Part shown: positions 13,836 through 14,732 of the stretch, in pieces | How the letters are laid out: each line of letters starts with the position of its first letter | How positions within the stretch are numbered: the first letter of the stretch is position 1 | Assembly (NCBI GenBank): GCA_015661465.1 | Contig: DQVZ01000249.1 | Coordinates: 1-14,732 of the forward strand | Source: Aquifex aeolicus | Lineage (GTDB): Bacteria > Aquificota > Aquificia > Aquificales > Aquificaceae | Length of the DNA: 14,732 nt | Direction: 5' to 3' | Made by a program: the position numbers and the translations under genes | Notes under the pieces: model-generated | Told to the model about the DNA's origin: nothing | The model's database searches: none | Seen by the model: the letters and a program-made list of their open reading frames with translations, nothing else

Positions 13836-14069
13836 ATGCGAGGCTTTATATTCGCCTGCACCAACAAAAGCGAAAAAGAGTGTTTAGATAATTTGATATT
13901 TGCTACGAATAAAGCTTACGGTCATAGAATCTTTGGCATAAATAAAGGAGATTATATTTTTCTTTATAACTTGGACACAGATGCACTTTATGGGACCTTT
14001 GAAGCGGAAAAAAGCCTCTATGATAAAAGTACTGAATTATTTGGAGGTAAATATCCCCTACTTAGTTAA
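13836..14069 (+). CDS. DCD-like domain protein, frame ends at a probable frameshift
   Basis: The 77-residue frame resembles the DCD (Development and Cell Death) domain best known from plant proteins: an opening G-x-IF-x-C-x-N-x-S-x-x-ECL block (residues 3-17), then LIFAT where plants have LFGLP, then KGDYIFLYNLDTDALYGTFE matching G-x-x-LFLYN..T..LHG-x-FE. The domain should end with a (F/Y)PAQVRV-like strand. Here the frame reads KYPLLS and stops at 14067-14069, whereas the next frame continues KYP with YLVKVKP if one base of the CCCC run at 14055-14058 is skipped. The domain therefore seems to continue into the methyltransferase frame. The domain's biochemical role is not established; PUA/EVE-type small domains offer a comparison as nucleic-acid readers. 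ATG 13836 has no ribosome site. Resemblance is by eye only. Confidence 0.6.
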   Translation: MRGFIFACTNKSEKECLDNLIFATNKAYGHRIFGINKGDYIFLYNLDTDALYGTFEAEKSLYDKSTELFGGKYPLLS

Positions 14070-14732
14070 AGTAAAACCGAAATCAAAGGTTAAAAAGTTA
14101 GAAAGAGCATCAAAGATTTTTAAACTGATGGGGATTAATTGGCGTGATATTTTAACCGATTATGGAGCTAAACTTTTATCTGAAGTGATAGAGGGTAATC
14201 TGAAAGTTCTAAAGAAGATTAATAAAGAAAGGGTTATAGACAAATTCTATAGACCACCTTTATTTTCAACTACCCTTTGGGATTTTCCCAAGCAAAGCTA
14301 TGGAGATACTCCAAAAGGTAATAATAGATATCCAGGTGTTACCCCTGCATTTATAATTTACAATCTCATCCATAGGTATACCGAACCCGGAGACTTAGTT
14401 TTGGACCCTATGGCTGGAAGCGGAACAACAATAGATGTTTGTAAAGAGGAAGGAAGAAAAGTAATAGCTTTTGATATAGTACCTACCCGTAAAGATATAA
14501 TACAAGCTGATGCAAGGAGTATGCCGATAAAAAGTGAAAGTGTAGACTTTATATTCATAGACTCCCCTTATTCCGATAATATCAGGTATAATGACCATCC
14601 AAAAAATATAGGACATATTCCAGCAACCGATGAAAGTTTTTTCGATGAGTTAGAAAAAGTTATGAAGGAAGCGTATAGAGTTTTGAAACAAGGTAAATAC
14701 TTAGCTTGGCTAATAGGAGACCAGTGGGCAAA
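14020..14732 (+). CDS. DNA methyltransferase (N6-adenine/N4-cytosine type), 5' end uncertain, 3' end beyond the window
   Basis: From 14059 to the window end one frame stays open. It contains an SAM-binding motif I, LVLDPMAGSGTT, preceded by a motif X-like YPGVTPAFIIYNLIHRY, then a motif II-like VIAFDI, and a catalytic motif IV-like FIDSPYSDNIRY (DSPY in place of D/N/S-P-P-Y). EAYRVLKQGKYLAWLIGD follows as in family motifs VI-VIII. This is the layout of amino-methylating DNA methyltransferases; base and site cannot be told. The recognition part may lie after the window. An ATG at 14020-14022 in this frame allows a separate start with a 50-base overlap of the DCD-like frame, but the homology of the first residues (YLVKVKP) suggests the natural N-terminus is the DCD-like domain, joined by a +1 shift at 14055-14058. 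No restriction endonuclease gene is visible. Confidence 0.8.
   Translation, partial: MIKVLNYLEVNIPYLVKVKPKSKVKKLERASKIFKLMGINWRDILTDYGAKLLSEVIEGNLKVLKKINKERVIDKFYRPPLFSTTLWDFPKQSYGDTPKGNNRYPGVTPAFIIYNLIHRYTEPGDLVLDPMAGSGTTIDVCKEEGRKVIAFDIVPTRKDIIQADARSMPIKSESVDFIFIDSPYSDNIRYNDHPKNIGHIPATDESFFDELEKVMKEAYRVLKQGKYLAWLIGDQWA

Noticed and set aside
14358..14616. Minus-strand frames opposite the methyltransferase.
   Set aside because: They overlap the conserved motif I to motif IV region and have no recognisable features.
1..14732. tRNA, rRNA, CRISPR repeats, riboswitch, insertion sequence or replication origin.
   Set aside because: No regular repeat array, no CCA-type tRNA cloverleaf, no transposase-like frame and no gap over 125 bases between genes were found.

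Overview
The window looks like a chromosomal segment of a thermophilic, autotrophic bacterium of the Aquificales, close to Aquifex. The proteins are rich in Lys/Glu and use many AGA/AGG arginine codons. The DNA is moderately AT-rich by eye. AtpA, SucC, SucD and the biotin carboxylase subunit read like Aquifex proteins as I remember them. The gene order is that of a genome in which operons are largely broken up: atpA, ilvB and hisG each stand apart from their usual partners. No rRNA, tRNA, CRISPR array, insertion sequence or integrase gene was seen.

Layout. (1) 1-2549, minus strand: atpA, then a DUF72/YecE protein, then the start of a TPR protein, probably one transcript. (2) 2671-4428, plus: ilvB, divergent from atpA and convergent with the next block. 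(3) 4435-8861, minus: a biotin-dependent carboxyltransferase/BCCP subunit (OadA/PycB/CfiA family) coupled by a one-base overlap to short-form hisG, followed by a VWA-domain protein. (4) 8922-12593, plus: a short ComEC/Rec2-type membrane protein, sucC, sucD and a one-cluster [4Fe-4S] ferredoxin. (5) 12633-14732, plus: a closely packed accessory group consisting of a metallo-beta-lactamase-fold hydrolase, a small protein resembling phosphohexomutase domain I without the catalytic serine, and a DCD-like domain running (through an apparent frameshift) into a DNA methyltransferase cut off by the window edge.

How the genes fit together. sucC-sucD plus ferredoxin would supply succinyl-CoA and a low-potential electron carrier, both used by 2-oxoglutarate:ferredoxin oxidoreductase in the reductive TCA cycle. 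The nearby biotin carboxylase subunit fits carboxylation of pyruvate or 2-oxoglutarate in the same metabolism. ilvB and hisG are amino-acid biosynthesis genes and atpA is energy metabolism.

The most unusual part is the right-hand end. The MBL, phosphohexomutase-like and DCD-methyltransferase genes are separated by 9 and 18 bases, lack Shine-Dalgarno sequences and have -10-like hexamers just before their starts. The MBL promoter appears to be made from the decayed remnant of a second ferredoxin gene. All functional calls come from reading the sequence and from memory of families; no search was run.
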